Below are positions 8,586 to 17,326 of a DNA stretch of 64,000 bases, piece after piece. Origin of the DNA: Pseudoxanthomonas mexicana (GTDB lineage Bacteria > Pseudomonadota > Gammaproteobacteria > Xanthomonadales > Xanthomonadaceae); contig NZ_LSIF01000018.1 of the NCBI RefSeq assembly GCF_001556105.1, positions 25,837 through 89,836 of the forward strand. The letters run 5' to 3'. A program made the translations under genes and the position numbers. Each line of letters opens with the position of its first letter. Position 1 is the first letter of the stretch. Below the pieces are notes generated by a model. That model was not told the DNA's origin, searched no databases, and was given only the letters and a program-made list of their open reading frames with translations.

Positions 8586-9517
8586 TTCGTGCCGGCGGCC
8601 GCCTGACCCTCCTTGTGCGACAGCGACCAGACGTACGAGGCCACGAGTCGCGCACGCGTCTCGCCCAGCAGTTCGCGGTGGGCGGGCATCACGCCATGAC
8701 GTCCCTTGGTGATCGTCGTGCGCATGCTGTCCTTGCTGTTGCCGTACAGCCAGTAGTCGTCGGTCAGGTCGGGCGCGCCGAGTTCCTGGTTGCCCTTGCC
8801 GTCCACTCCGTGGCAGGCGACGCACAGGCCATCGTACAGCGGCTTGCCCTGGGCGGCCATGAAGTTGTTGCTCAGCCCTTCCTGTGGATCGCTCAGCACG
8901 TTGACGTACGCGATGACGTAATCGACGGCGTTCTGGCCACCCATGCTGGTCAGTGCAGTGCCCCATTCCGGCATCACGCCTTCGCGGCCATCGAGCACCG
9001 TCTGCAGCACCAGGTCCGGCGTACCGCCCCAATGCCAGATGCTGTCGGTCAGGTTGGGATACCCGATCGCGCCCTGGCCGGTGGAGCCGTGGCAGGTGGC
9101 GCAGGTGTTGTTGAAGATCGAACGGCCCAGCGCGAGCGCCTTGGGGTCCTTGGCCAACTGGTCGATCGGCTGGTTGGCGAACGGTGCGAACGTGGCGTCC
9201 AGCTTCTTGTCCTGCACGGCCTTGACCTGGTCGTGCTCGCCGCTGGACGACCACTTGGCGTAGCCGGGAATGATGCCCAGGCCGCCGTACCATGCGATGT
9301 AGCCGATGCTGAAGACGATGGTGAGGTAGAACAGGTTGATCCACCACTTCGGCAACGGCTTGTTGTACTCGGTGAGGTCGCCGTCCCACACATGCGAGGT
9401 GTCTTCCGGCGCCGGGTCGCCGGGCCGGCGGCGGCCGGTCCACCACAGCAGCCACACGCAGCCCAGGATGTTCAGTACGACCAGCGCGACGATGAACCAG
9501 ATCCAGCCTGCGCTCAT
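8582..9517 (-). CDS. ccoP: CcoP, diheme cytochrome c subunit of cbb3 oxidase
   Basis: A 311-residue membrane-anchored diheme cytochrome c. Two N-terminal hydrophobic helices (about 5-27 and 58-80) flank a conserved segment, HVWDGDLTEYNKPLPKWW, typical of CcoP. Two heme c sites are visible: CATCH at 139-143 and CVACH at 232-236, with axial Met candidates in VMPEWG and VMPAHR. The subunit passes electrons from cytochrome c to CcoO. The start overlaps the ccoQ stop and the stop overlaps the next gene, both ATGA. Confidence 0.97.
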   Translation of the reverse strand: MSAGWIWFIVALVVLNILGCVWLLWWTGRRRPGDPAPEDTSHVWDGDLTEYNKPLPKWWINLFYLTIVFSIGYIAWYGGLGIIPGYAKWSSSGEHDQVKAVQDKKLDATFAPFANQPIDQLAKDPKALALGRSIFNNTCATCHGSTGQGAIGYPNLTDSIWHWGGTPDLVLQTVLDGREGVMPEWGTALTSMGGQNAVDYVIAYVNVLSDPQEGLSNNFMAAQGKPLYDGLCVACHGVDGKGNQELGAPDLTDDYWLYGNSKDSMRTTITKGRHGVMPAHRELLGETRARLVASYVWSLSHKEGQAAAGTK

Positions 9518-9654
9518 GGGTTGTTCTCCCCTTCCTCACCCAGCGGCATGCGCGCCGCGTTCTCGAAATCCGCCTTGCGGCGCGGGCTCCACGCCCACGC
9601 CCAGCCGACGATGAAGAGCACGATCAGTGCCCCGGTCACGATCCCCGATACCAT
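9514..9654 (-). CDS. ccoQ: CcoQ, small cbb3 oxidase subunit
   Basis: A 46-residue single-helix protein read from the ATG at 9654: MVSGIVTGALIVLFIVGWAW, then WSPRRKADFENAARMPL and an acidic tail. The helix followed by a W-P-R-x4-F-x2-AA pattern is the CcoQ signature. CcoQ stabilises the association of CcoP with the core complex. The stop overlaps the ccoP start by ATGA, and the ccoO stop lies three bases upstream of its start. Small size makes it easy to miss in automated annotation. Confidence 0.92.
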   Translation of the reverse strand: MVSGIVTGALIVLFIVGWAWAWSPRRKADFENAARMPLGEEGENNP

Positions 9655-9657
9655 GGC

Positions 9658-10281
9658 TCAGCCTCCCCTCGGCGCGGCCTTGCCCAGCCCTTGCAGGTAG
9701 GCGACCACGGCGTCCAGTTCTGTCTTGCCTTCCACGTCGGTGGCGGCGTTGTTGATGTCTTCGTCGGTGTACGGATCGCCGATGCGCTGCAGCGTCTTCA
9801 TGCGCTGGGCGACTTCCGCGCCGTCGACCTTGGCGTTCTCCAGCCAGGGGAAGGACGGCATGTTCGATTCCGGCACCACGTCGCGCGGATTGATCAGGTG
9901 CACGCGGTGCCAGTCGTCGGAATAGCGGCCGCCGACGCGGGCCAGGTCCGGTCCGGTGCGCTTGCTGCCCCACTGGAACGGACGGTCGTAGACCGATTCG
10001 CCCGCCAGCGAGTAGTGGCCGTAGCGTTCGGTCTCGAAGCGCAGCGTGCGGATCATCTGCGAGTGGCAGTTGTAGCAGCCCTCGCGGATGTAGACGTCGC
10101 GGCCGGCCAGTTCCAGCGCCGGATAGGGCTTGACGCCCTCCAACGGCTTGATGGCCTCGGCCTGGAACATCAGCGGGACGATCTCGGCGAGGCCGCCGAA
10201 CGACACCGCCACCGCGATCAGCACGGCCATCAGGCCGACGTTCTTCTCGACTTTCTCGTGTGGGTTTTCATTCTTGCTCAT
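9658..10281 (-). CDS. ccoO: CcoO, monoheme cytochrome c subunit of cbb3 oxidase
   Basis: A 207-residue membrane-anchored cytochrome c with one N-terminal helix (about 15-37) and a single heme c site CYNCH at 69-73 within the conserved [18 protein letters not shown]. The segment [19 protein letters not shown] and the axial-Met region [10 protein letters not shown] are both family hallmarks. It sits between CcoP and the catalytic subunit CcoN in electron flow. It starts nine bases after the ccoN stop and is plainly part of ccoNOQP. Confidence 0.97.
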   Translation of the reverse strand: MSKNENPHEKVEKNVGLMAVLIAVAVSFGGLAEIVPLMFQAEAIKPLEGVKPYPALELAGRDVYIREGCYNCHSQMIRTLRFETERYGHYSLAGESVYDRPFQWGSKRTGPDLARVGGRYSDDWHRVHLINPRDVVPESNMPSFPWLENAKVDGAEVAQRMKTLQRIGDPYTDEDINNAATDVEGKTELDAVVAYLQGLGKAAPRGG

Positions 10282-10290
10282 GTCGGTTCC

Positions 10291-11730
10291 TCAGGCGCGC
10301 GCTTGGCTGGCATCGGGCGGCAGGATCGGCTGCGGCACCGTGGACTTGGCGGCCTGGAAGGTCTTCCAGGTGTTCCAGGCCATCAGCAACATGCCGGTGA
10401 ACACCAGCAGGCCGCCGCCCAGGCGGACCAGGTAGTAGGGGTAGGTGGCGTTCAGCACTTCGACGAAGCTGTAGGTCAGCGTGCCGTCGGCGTTGGTGGC
10501 GCGCCACATCAGGCCCTGCATCACGCCGGCGATCCACATCGAGGCGATGTAGAACACCACGCCCAGCGTATGCAGCCAGAAGTGCGTGTCGATCGCCTTG
10601 ATCGAGTACATCTGCTCGCGGCCCAGCAGCTTCGGCAGCATCGCGTAGACCGAGCCGATGGTGATCATCGCGACCCAGCCCAGCGCACCGGCGTGCACGT
10701 GGCCGATGGTCCAGTCGGTGTAGTGGCTCAGCGAGTTGACCGTCTTGATCGACATCATCGGACCTTCGAAGGTCGACATCATGTAGAACGACAGCGAGAC
10801 GATCAGGAACTTCAGGATCGGGTCGGTGCGCAGCTTGTGCCACACGCCCGACAGGGTCAGCACGCCGTTGATGGCGCCGCCCCAGCTGGGGGCCAGCAGG
10901 ATCAGCGAGAACACCATGCCCAGGCTCTGCGCCCAGTCCGGCAGCGCGGTGTAGTGCAGGTGGTGCGGGCCGGCCCACATGTAGATGGCGATCAGCGCCC
11001 AGAAGTGCACGATCGACAGGCGGTACGAATAGACCGGGCGGCCGGCCTGCTTCGGCACGAAGTAGTACATCATCCCGAGGAAGCCGGCGGTCAGGAAGAA
11101 GCCCACCGCGTTGTGGCCGTACCACCACTGCACCATCGCATCGACGGCGCCGCTGTAGACCGGGTAGGAATGCAGCAGGCTGCTCGGCAGCGCCAGGCTG
11201 TTGACGATGTGCAGCAGCGCCACGGCGATGATGTAGGCGCCGAAGAACCAGTTGGCCACGTAGATGTGCTTGACCGCGCGCTTGGCGATGGTGCCGAAGA
11301 ACAGCACGGCGTAGGACACCCAGACCACCGCGATCAGCACGTCGATCGGCCAGATCAGCTCGGCGTATTCCTTGCCCTGGGTCAGGCCCAGCGGCAGCGA
11401 GACGGCGGCGGCCACGATGACCAGCTGCCAGCCCCAGAACACGAAGGCGGCCAGCGTGTCGGACAGCAGCCGCACATGGCTGGTCCGCTGCACCACGTGC
11501 AGGCTGGTGGCGAACAGGGCGCAGCCGCCGAACGCGAAGATCACCGCGTTGGTGTGCAGCGGCCGCAGCCGGCCGTAGCTGAGCCACGGCACGTCGAAAT
11601 TCAGGGCCGGCCAGTACAGCTGGGCGGCGATCAGCACGCCCACCAGCATCCCCACGATGCCCCAGACCACGGTCATCACCGTGAACTGGCGCACCACCTT
11701 GTCGTTGTAAGTCCCCTGGACGCCTTGCAT
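10291..11730 (-). CDS. ccoN: CcoN, catalytic subunit of cbb3-type cytochrome c oxidase
   Basis: A 479-residue heme-copper oxidase subunit I with twelve transmembrane helices. It reduces O2 to water at a heme b3-CuB site and pumps protons. Metal ligands visible in order: His in RPLHTNAV (low-spin heme), YGHNAVGF (CuB His with the Tyr-His motif of the C-type oxidases), [13 protein letters not shown] (CuB pair), and [10 protein letters not shown] (hemes b and b3). The ATG at 11730 has a good Shine-Dalgarno (AGGAGAGG). A longer open frame to 11919 runs through the FNR box and is non-coding. First gene of the operon, expressed from the FNR-type promoter just upstream. Confidence 0.98.
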   Translation of the reverse strand: MQGVQGTYNDKVVRQFTVMTVVWGIVGMLVGVLIAAQLYWPALNFDVPWLSYGRLRPLHTNAVIFAFGGCALFATSLHVVQRTSHVRLLSDTLAAFVFWGWQLVIVAAAVSLPLGLTQGKEYAELIWPIDVLIAVVWVSYAVLFFGTIAKRAVKHIYVANWFFGAYIIAVALLHIVNSLALPSSLLHSYPVYSGAVDAMVQWWYGHNAVGFFLTAGFLGMMYYFVPKQAGRPVYSYRLSIVHFWALIAIYMWAGPHHLHYTALPDWAQSLGMVFSLILLAPSWGGAINGVLTLSGVWHKLRTDPILKFLIVSLSFYMMSTFEGPMMSIKTVNSLSHYTDWTIGHVHAGALGWVAMITIGSVYAMLPKLLGREQMYSIKAIDTHFWLHTLGVVFYIASMWIAGVMQGLMWRATNADGTLTYSFVEVLNATYPYYLVRLGGGLLVFTGMLLMAWNTWKTFQAAKSTVPQPILPPDASQARA

Positions 11731-11750
11731 GCGGCCTCTCCTATTCTGGT

Positions 11751-11799
11751 ACGGTGGATTCTCGGCCCCATTCAGGCGGGCCGCATTGATCAGGATCAA
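11751..11799 (-). promoter_or_regulatory. FNR/ANR-type promoter of the cco operon (in the ccoN-cydA spacer)
   Basis: A perfect FNR-family box TTGAT-CAGG-ATCAA lies at 11786-11799. On the minus strand, a -10-like hexamer GAGAAT at 11758-11763 is centred 32 bp away, exactly the spacing of class II FNR promoters (box at -41.5). This predicts a start site near 11751 and a leader of about 20 nt with its Shine-Dalgarno before ccoN. On the plus strand no -10 is seen at the matching distance. cydA has a separate -10-like TAGAAT at 11901-11906, so the box may act on cydA in another way or not at all. Confidence 0.85.
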
Positions 11800-11936
11800 C
11801 CCCTCCCGGGGCGATGGGCCGCGGGGCGCGCAGGATGCCGCAGGGCAGGACGAACGGGGGTGCGACAGATGGTCGCCCCATTCCGTGACATGAGGGCGGC
11901 TAGAATTCCCGGCAGACAACCCGGAGCTGCATCGCC

Positions 11937-13523
11937 ATGCCGGACATGACCGTCGTCGAACTGTCCCGTCTGCAATTCGCGCTGACGGCGATGTACCACT
12001 TCCTGTTCGTCCCGCTGACGCTGGGGCTGTCCTTCATGATCGCGATCATGGAGAGCGTCTACGTCATGACCGGGCGCGACATCTGGCGCCGCATGACGAT
12101 GTTCTGGGGCACGCTGTTCGGCATCAACTTCGCGATGGGCGTGGCCACCGGCATCGTCATGGAGTTCCAGTTCGGCATGAACTGGTCCTACTACAGTCAC
12201 TACGTGGGCGACATCTTCGGCGCGCCGCTGGCCATCGAGGGCCTGATGGCGTTCTTCCTCGAGGCCACGTTCATCGGCCTGTTCTTCTTCGGCTGGGACA
12301 AGCTGAGCCGGGTCCAGCACCTGATGGTGACGTGGCTGGTGGCGCTGGGGACCAATTTCTCGGCGCTGTGGATCCTGATCGCCAACGGCTGGATGCAGTA
12401 CCCGGTCGGGGCCGAGTTCAATCCCGCCACGATGCGCATGGAAGTCACCGACTTCGCGGCGGTGCTGTTCAACCCGGTGGCGCAGGCCAAGTTCGTGCAT
12501 ACCGTCAGCGCGGGTTACCTGCTGGGCGCCGTCTTCGTGATGTCGATCAGCGCGTTCTACCTGCTGCGCGGGCGGCATGCGGACCTTGCGAAGCGCTCGA
12601 TGGCGGTCGCGGCCAGCTTCGGCCTGGCCGCCGCACTGTCGGTGGTGGTGCTGGGCGACGAGAGCGGTTACGTCGCGGGCGAGAACCAGAAGATGAAGCT
12701 CGCCGCGATCGAGGCGATGTGGGAAACCGAGCCGGCACCGGCGGGTTTCACCGCCTTTGCCATCCCCGACCAGCAGGCCCGCGCCAACCGCTACGTCGTG
12801 CAGGTCCCGTGGGTGATGGGGCTGATCGGCACGCGTTCGTTCAACACCGAAATCCCGGGCATCGGCGAACTGGTCGAGCGCGCGGACGGGCGTATCCGCA
12901 ATGGGCAGCTGGCCTACGCGGCGTTGCAGCAACTGCGCGCCAACCGCGAGGACGTGCAGGCCAAGGCGGTGTTCGACCAGCACTGGCGCGACATGGGCTA
13001 TGCGCTGCTGCTGAAGCGCTACCGCGAAGACATCCTCAACGCCTCCGAGCAGGAGATCGCACGCGCCGCCGCCGACACGATCCCGCGCGTGGCGCCGCTG
13101 TTCTGGAGCTTCCGGCTGATGGCGGGCGTCGGCTTCTACTTCATCGCCTTCTTCGCGCTGGCGTTCTGGCTGGCGACGGTGCAGAAGCTGGACCGCTACC
13201 GCTGGTTCCTGAAGCTCGCGCTCTACAGCCTGCCCTTGCCGTGGCTGGCGATCGAGGCCGGCTGGCTGATCGCCGAGTACGGCAGGCAACCGTGGGCGAT
13301 CGACGGCGTGCTGCCGACCTTCATGGCGGCATCGGGATTGAAGCTGCACCAGGTCGTCATCTCGCTGACCGGCTTCGTGCTCGTGTACACGACGCTGGCC
13401 GTCATCGACGTGTACCTGCTGCGCAAGGTGATCCTGAAGGGGCCGGACGACGTGCCTGGTGGCGAACACCGGGCCGACCGCGATGGCGTGCCGCTGGCAC
13501 CCGCCTCCACGACCGCGGCCTGA
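11937..13523 (+). CDS. cydA: CydA, cytochrome bd ubiquinol oxidase subunit I
   Basis: A 528-residue polytopic subunit that carries hemes b558, b595 and d and oxidises quinol with O2 at high affinity. Early motifs [20 protein letters not shown] (heme ligand His near residue 21) and [11 protein letters not shown], the second heme His in [15 protein letters not shown], and [13 protein letters not shown] are diagnostic. The length suggests the long Q-loop form, as in E. coli. The ATG at 11937 follows a GGAGC Shine-Dalgarno. It is divergent from ccoN and followed after 12 bases by cydB. Confidence 0.97.
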   Translation: MPDMTVVELSRLQFALTAMYHFLFVPLTLGLSFMIAIMESVYVMTGRDIWRRMTMFWGTLFGINFAMGVATGIVMEFQFGMNWSYYSHYVGDIFGAPLAIEGLMAFFLEATFIGLFFFGWDKLSRVQHLMVTWLVALGTNFSALWILIANGWMQYPVGAEFNPATMRMEVTDFAAVLFNPVAQAKFVHTVSAGYLLGAVFVMSISAFYLLRGRHADLAKRSMAVAASFGLAAALSVVVLGDESGYVAGENQKMKLAAIEAMWETEPAPAGFTAFAIPDQQARANRYVVQVPWVMGLIGTRSFNTEIPGIGELVERADGRIRNGQLAYAALQQLRANREDVQAKAVFDQHWRDMGYALLLKRYREDILNASEQEIARAAADTIPRVAPLFWSFRLMAGVGFYFIAFFALAFWLATVQKLDRYRWFLKLALYSLPLPWLAIEAGWLIAEYGRQPWAIDGVLPTFMAASGLKLHQVVISLTGFVLVYTTLAVIDVYLLRKVILKGPDDVPGGEHRADRDGVPLAPASTTAA

Positions 13524-13535
13524 CAGGAGGACGAC

Positions 13536-14684
13536 ATGGATACGATTCCCCTCGACTACGCAACCCTGCGCCTGATCTGGTGGCTGCTGCTGGGCATCCT
13601 GCTGATCGGCTTCGCGGTGATGGACGGGTTCGACCTGGGCATCGGCACGCTGCTGCCCGCCGTGGCGCGCACCGACGCCGAACGCCGGCTGGTGCTCAAC
13701 GTCGTCGGGCCGGTATGGGAAGGCAACCAGGTCTGGCTGATCCTCGGCGGCGGCGCGATCTTCGCCGCATTCCCGGCGCTGTACGCGGTCAGTTTCTCGG
13801 GGTTCTACCTGGCGATGTTCCTGATCCTGTTCGCGCTGATCCTGCGGCCGGTCGGGTTCAAGTTCCGCAGCAAGGTGGAAGATCCGCGCTGGCGCGCGGC
13901 GTGGGACGCGGCGTTGTTCGTCGGCGGCTTCGTGCCGGCGCTGGTGTTCGGGGTGGCGATGGGCAACGTGCTGCTGGGCGTGCCGTTCCAGTTCGACGAC
14001 ACCCTGCGCATCCACTACGCCGGTGGCTTCTTCGCCCTGCTGTCGCCGTTCGCCGTGCTGTGCGGGCTGGTCAGCGTGGCGATGCTGGTCGCGCACGGCG
14101 CCAGCATGCTGGTGATCAAGACCGACGGCCCGGTGGCGGAGCGGGCGCGACGCTTCGGCATGTGGTCGGCGCTGGCGACGGCGGTGCTGTTCGTCCTCGC
14201 CGGCGTCTGGGTGGCCGTGGGCGTGGACGGCTACGCGGTGGTGGGTGCGCCCGTCACCGACGCGGCCTCCAATCCGCTGTTCAAGCAGGTCGCGAGCGTG
14301 CGTGGCGGCTGGATGGCGAACTACCAGGCCATGCCGTGGACCTGGATCTTTCCCGTGCTCGGCGTGGCCGGCGCACTCGCGGCCGCGGCGATGCTGCGCA
14401 GCGGGCGCGGCATGGCGGCCTTCCTGGCGTCCGCGCTGGCCATCGCCAGCATCATCCTGACCGAAGGACTGGCGGTGTTCCCGTTCCTGCTGCCGTCGTC
14501 CACCCACCCCGCGTCGAGCCTGACGCTGTGGGATGCGTCGTCCAGCCACCTGACGCTGTTCGTGATGCTGGTGGCCACGTGCGTCTTCCTGCCGCTGATC
14601 CTGCTGTACACCGCGTGGGTGTACCGCGTGCTGCGCGGCAAGGTCAGTCTGGAAAGCATGGAACAGAACCACAACGCGTATTGA
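13536..14684 (+). CDS. cydB: CydB, cytochrome bd ubiquinol oxidase subunit II
   Basis: A 382-residue membrane protein, the partner of CydA. The N-terminal [20 protein letters not shown] and [11 protein letters not shown], followed by [20 protein letters not shown], are the family signature. Nine or so hydrophobic helices are evident. The ATG at 13536 has an AGGAGG Shine-Dalgarno eight bases upstream. It is co-transcribed with cydA and cydX; its maturation depends on the CydDC exporter encoded at the left end of the window. Confidence 0.97.
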   Translation: MDTIPLDYATLRLIWWLLLGILLIGFAVMDGFDLGIGTLLPAVARTDAERRLVLNVVGPVWEGNQVWLILGGGAIFAAFPALYAVSFSGFYLAMFLILFALILRPVGFKFRSKVEDPRWRAAWDAALFVGGFVPALVFGVAMGNVLLGVPFQFDDTLRIHYAGGFFALLSPFAVLCGLVSVAMLVAHGASMLVIKTDGPVAERARRFGMWSALATAVLFVLAGVWVAVGVDGYAVVGAPVTDAASNPLFKQVASVRGGWMANYQAMPWTWIFPVLGVAGALAAAAMLRSGRGMAAFLASALAIASIILTEGLAVFPFLLPSSTHPASSLTLWDASSSHLTLFVMLVATCVFLPLILLYTAWVYRVLRGKVSLESMEQNHNAY

Positions 14685-14695
14685 GGAGCACGACC

Positions 14696-14812
14696 ATGTG
14701 GTACTTCAGCTGGATCCTGGGCGCCGGGCTGGCGGCGAGCTTCGCCATCCTCAACGGCATGTGGTACGAGATGCGCGAGGGCGACCGCGAGGCGGCCGGA
14801 CGAGACCCGTAG
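14696..14812 (+). CDS. cydX: CydX/YbgT-type small subunit of cytochrome bd
   Basis: A 38-residue single-helix protein beginning MWYFSWILGAGLAASFAILN, followed by GMWYEMREGD. The MWYFxWxLG start and the length match CydX, which binds near CydA and stabilises the heme pair. It begins 11 bases after the cydB stop, with GAGGAG as Shine-Dalgarno. Confidence 0.92.
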   Translation: MWYFSWILGAGLAASFAILNGMWYEMREGDREAAGRDP

Positions 14813-14843
14813 CGATCGCCGTCGCTGCCGTGCGCCAACGAGG

Positions 14844-14867
14844 GCCCCGGTGCGCGCCGGGGCTTTT
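14844..14867 (+). terminator. Rho-independent terminator after cydABX
   Basis: A 7-bp GC stem (GCCCCGG at 14844-14850 pairing with CCGGGGC at 14857-14863) is followed by TTTT and lies 31 bases after the cydX stop. It closes the cydABX unit and separates it from the Rieske gene. Confidence 0.8.
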
Positions 14868-14957
14868 CGTTGCCGGGCCGGCACTGTGCCGCACGCCGTC
14901 CTGCGCGTAGGCTTGGCCGGCGCCGTCCGTGGCGGCGCGACCACCGACGGGAACGCC

Positions 14958-16004
14958 ATGCCGGACACCGCCAGCCTCCTTCCCCTGGAACGCGCACGCG
15001 CGCTGCCTGCCCGCTACTACAGCGGCGAGGCGACGCTGGCGATGGAGCAGGCGGCGGTGTTCCAGCGCAGCTGGCAGCTGGTCGCCCACCAGGGACAACT
15101 GGCGGAGCCCGGTGACCACATCGTCGAACACGTCGGCGGCGTGCCGGTGCTGGTGGTGCGCGGACAGGACGGCGTGCTGCGCGCGTTCCCCAACGTATGC
15201 CGGCATCGTGCGGGACCGCTGGCGCTGTGCAACGGCAAGGGCGCACGTGCGCTGCACTGCAAGTACCACGGCTGGAGCTATGCGCTGGACGGCCAGTTGC
15301 GCAGTGCGCCGGAGATGCAGGGCGCCGCCGATTTCGACGTCAAGGACATCCGCCTGCCGCCGCTGCGCGTGCGCGCCTGGCAGGGGCTGGTGTTCGTCGC
15401 CGTGCATGAGGATGCGCCGGGGTTCGATGACGTTTACGGCGGTATCGCCGAGCGCATCGCGCCGATCGACCTGGCCGCGATGCGCTTCCACCGCCGCGAC
15501 CACTACGACATCGCGTGCAACTGGAAGGTCTACGTGGACAACTTCCTCGAAGGCTACCACCTACCGCACGTGCATCCCGGGCTGTCGAAGGTGCTCGACT
15601 ACCGCGCCTACGACACCGAACTGTTCCCCTGGCATTCGCTGCAGCATTCGCCGCTGCGCGACAGTGGCGATCTGTATGGCGATGGCGACGCGTTCTACTA
15701 CTTCGTCTATCCGAACGTGATGCTCAACATCATGCCCGGTCGCCTGCAGACCAACCGCATCCTGCCGCTGGGCCCGGAGCGCTGCCGGGTGGAATTCGAC
15801 TACTACTACGCACAGGACCACGCGGCACAGGCACGCATCGCCAACGACCAGGCCTTCAGCGACGAGGTGCAGGACGAGGACATCCGCATCTGCGAGGCGG
15901 TGCAGCGTGGGCTGGTATCGGGCTTCTACGAGGCGGGGCGGCTGTGTCCGAAGCGCGAAAGCGGCGTGTGGCATTTCCACAACCTGCTGAGGGCTGTGTA
16001 TTGA
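14958..16004 (+). CDS. Rieske-type (ring-hydroxylating family) oxygenase alpha subunit, probable betaine demethylase
   Basis: A 348-residue Rieske non-heme iron oxygenase. The Rieske 2Fe-2S ligands are C81, H83, C101 and H104 (CRH...HCKYHGWSY). The mononuclear iron site is in NWKVYVDNFLEGYHLPHVHP, with His201 and His206, and the bridging acid is Asp194. Alpha subunits of this length with this neighbourhood include the glycine-betaine, carnitine and stachydrine demethylating monooxygenases. An ATG at 14958 was chosen because the Rieske fold starts soon after it. No reductase gene is adjacent. Substrate is inferred from the following permease and the trimethylamine-dehydrogenase-like gene; an aromatic substrate is not excluded. 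Confidence 0.8.
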   Translation: MPDTASLLPLERARALPARYYSGEATLAMEQAAVFQRSWQLVAHQGQLAEPGDHIVEHVGGVPVLVVRGQDGVLRAFPNVCRHRAGPLALCNGKGARALHCKYHGWSYALDGQLRSAPEMQGAADFDVKDIRLPPLRVRAWQGLVFVAVHEDAPGFDDVYGGIAERIAPIDLAAMRFHRRDHYDIACNWKVYVDNFLEGYHLPHVHPGLSKVLDYRAYDTELFPWHSLQHSPLRDSGDLYGDGDAFYYFVYPNVMLNIMPGRLQTNRILPLGPERCRVEFDYYYAQDHAAQARIANDQAFSDEVQDEDIRICEAVQRGLVSGFYEAGRLCPKRESGVWHFHNLLRAVY

Positions 16005-17326
16005 AGCCGGCCGCATCGTCGCGCGACGGCCGGAAGATCGGCTTCTGGACCTGCACCGCGCTGGTGGTGGGCAACACGATCGGTATGGGCATCTTCGTGC
16101 TGCCCGCCTCGATGGCGCCGCTCGGCTACAACGCGCTGCTGGGCTGGGGCATCACCGTGCTCGGCTGCCTCGCGCTGGCGCGTGTGCTCGCGCGATTGGC
16201 GCGCCTGCTGCCCGGCGCGGACGGGCCCTACGGCTACGTGCGGCATACGTTGGGCGACCTGCCGGCGTATGCGGTGCTGTGGTCGTACTGGGTGTCGAAC
16301 TGGATCACCCTCGCTGCGCTGGCCACCGGCGTGGTCGGTTACGCCGCGGCGATCTTTCCGCCGCTGGCGCGTGTGCCGCCGGCGCTGCTGTCCCTGTGCG
16401 CGCTGTGGGGTTTCGTCGCCATCAACCTGTTCGGCGTGCGCAGTGGCGGACGCGTGCAGGTGGCAACGACGGTGATGAAGCTGCTGCCGATGCTGGCCGT
16501 GGCGGGCCTGGGTGCGTGGATGCTGCTGCGGTCGCCGGCATCGTTCGCGGCGCATCCGCCGGCGAAACCGATCAGTCTGGGCGATGCGATGGCGGCCTCC
16601 ACGCTGGCGCTGTTCGCGATGCTGGGCCTGGAGTCGGCGACGATCCCCGCCGCGAAGGTCGCCGATCCGGGGCGCACCATCCCGCGCGCGACGATGACCG
16701 GGACTGCGATTACCGCCGGCATCTATCTGGTGGTATCCGCCGTGCCGCTGCTGTTGCTGCCGCATGCCGAACTCGCCCAGTCCAGCGCGCCGTTCGCGCT
16801 GGTGATGGAGCGTTTCGGCGGCGAAGGCACCGGCCGCTGGATCGCCTTGTTCGTCGTCGTCAGTGGCCTGGGCGCCTTGAACGGATGGACGCTGCTGAGC
16901 GGCGAGATGATGCGCACGATGGCCGAGAACGGCACGATGCCGAAGGCGCTCGCGCGGACCAACGCCTTCGGCGCGCCTACCGGGGCTTTGGTACTGACGG
17001 CCTTGCTGGCCAGCGCGATGGTGCTGATGAACTACAGCGAATCCGCGGTGGCGGGCTTCACCTTCCTCAGCACCGTGGTCACCGCGGCCAACCTGCCGCT
17101 GTACCTCGGGTGCTCGCTCGCGCTCGGCATGCTCTGGTGGCGCGGGCAGCGCGATGCGGGACGCGACCTGCTGGTCGCCGCCGCCATCGGCGCGGCCTAC
17201 ACGGTGTTCGCGTTCATCGGCATGGGCGCGCAGCCGTTCTGGCTGGCGCTGGCGCTGATGATCGCCGGCTTGCCGCTGTATTTCTTCCTGCGCCGTCGCC
17301 ACGGCAGTGCGGTGCCGCGTGCGTGA
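16001..17326 (+). CDS. APC-superfamily amino acid/amine permease
   Basis: A 441-residue, 12-helix inner-membrane transporter. The first helix, ALVVGNTIGMGIFVLPASMA, carries the GxG(I) substrate motif of basic amino acid/polyamine (APA) carriers. No ATG lies upstream of that helix. The best start is the TTG at 16001, which overlaps the Rieske stop (TTGA), giving LKPAASSRDGRKIGFWTCTA. It overlaps the next gene by eight bases. Coupling to a Rieske oxygenase and a demethylating flavoprotein suggests that it imports their substrate. Exact substrate unknown. Confidence 0.85.
   Translation: MKPAASSRDGRKIGFWTCTALVVGNTIGMGIFVLPASMAPLGYNALLGWGITVLGCLALARVLARLARLLPGADGPYGYVRHTLGDLPAYAVLWSYWVSNWITLAALATGVVGYAAAIFPPLARVPPALLSLCALWGFVAINLFGVRSGGRVQVATTVMKLLPMLAVAGLGAWMLLRSPASFAAHPPAKPISLGDAMAASTLALFAMLGLESATIPAAKVADPGRTIPRATMTGTAITAGIYLVVSAVPLLLLPHAELAQSSAPFALVMERFGGEGTGRWIALFVVVSGLGALNGWTLLSGEMMRTMAENGTMPKALARTNAFGAPTGALVLTALLASAMVLMNYSESAVAGFTFLSTVVTAANLPLYLGCSLALGMLWWRGQRDAGRDLLVAAAIGAAYTVFAFIGMGAQPFWLALALMIAGLPLYFFLRRRHGSAVPRA

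Noticed and set aside
10291..11919. N-terminal extension of CcoN to 11919
   Set aside because: The extra 63 codons run over the FNR box and predicted promoter and are unlike any CcoN; ATG 11730 has a good Shine-Dalgarno.
9691..11949. 752-codon plus-strand open frame opposite ccoO/ccoN
   Set aside because: Antisense of CcoN/CcoO; no hydrophobic segments or motifs of its own.
11796..14672. 958-codon minus-strand open frame opposite cydA/cydB
   Set aside because: Antisense shadow: its sequence is rich in His, Gln, Arg and low complexity, while the plus strand encodes clear CydA and CydB.
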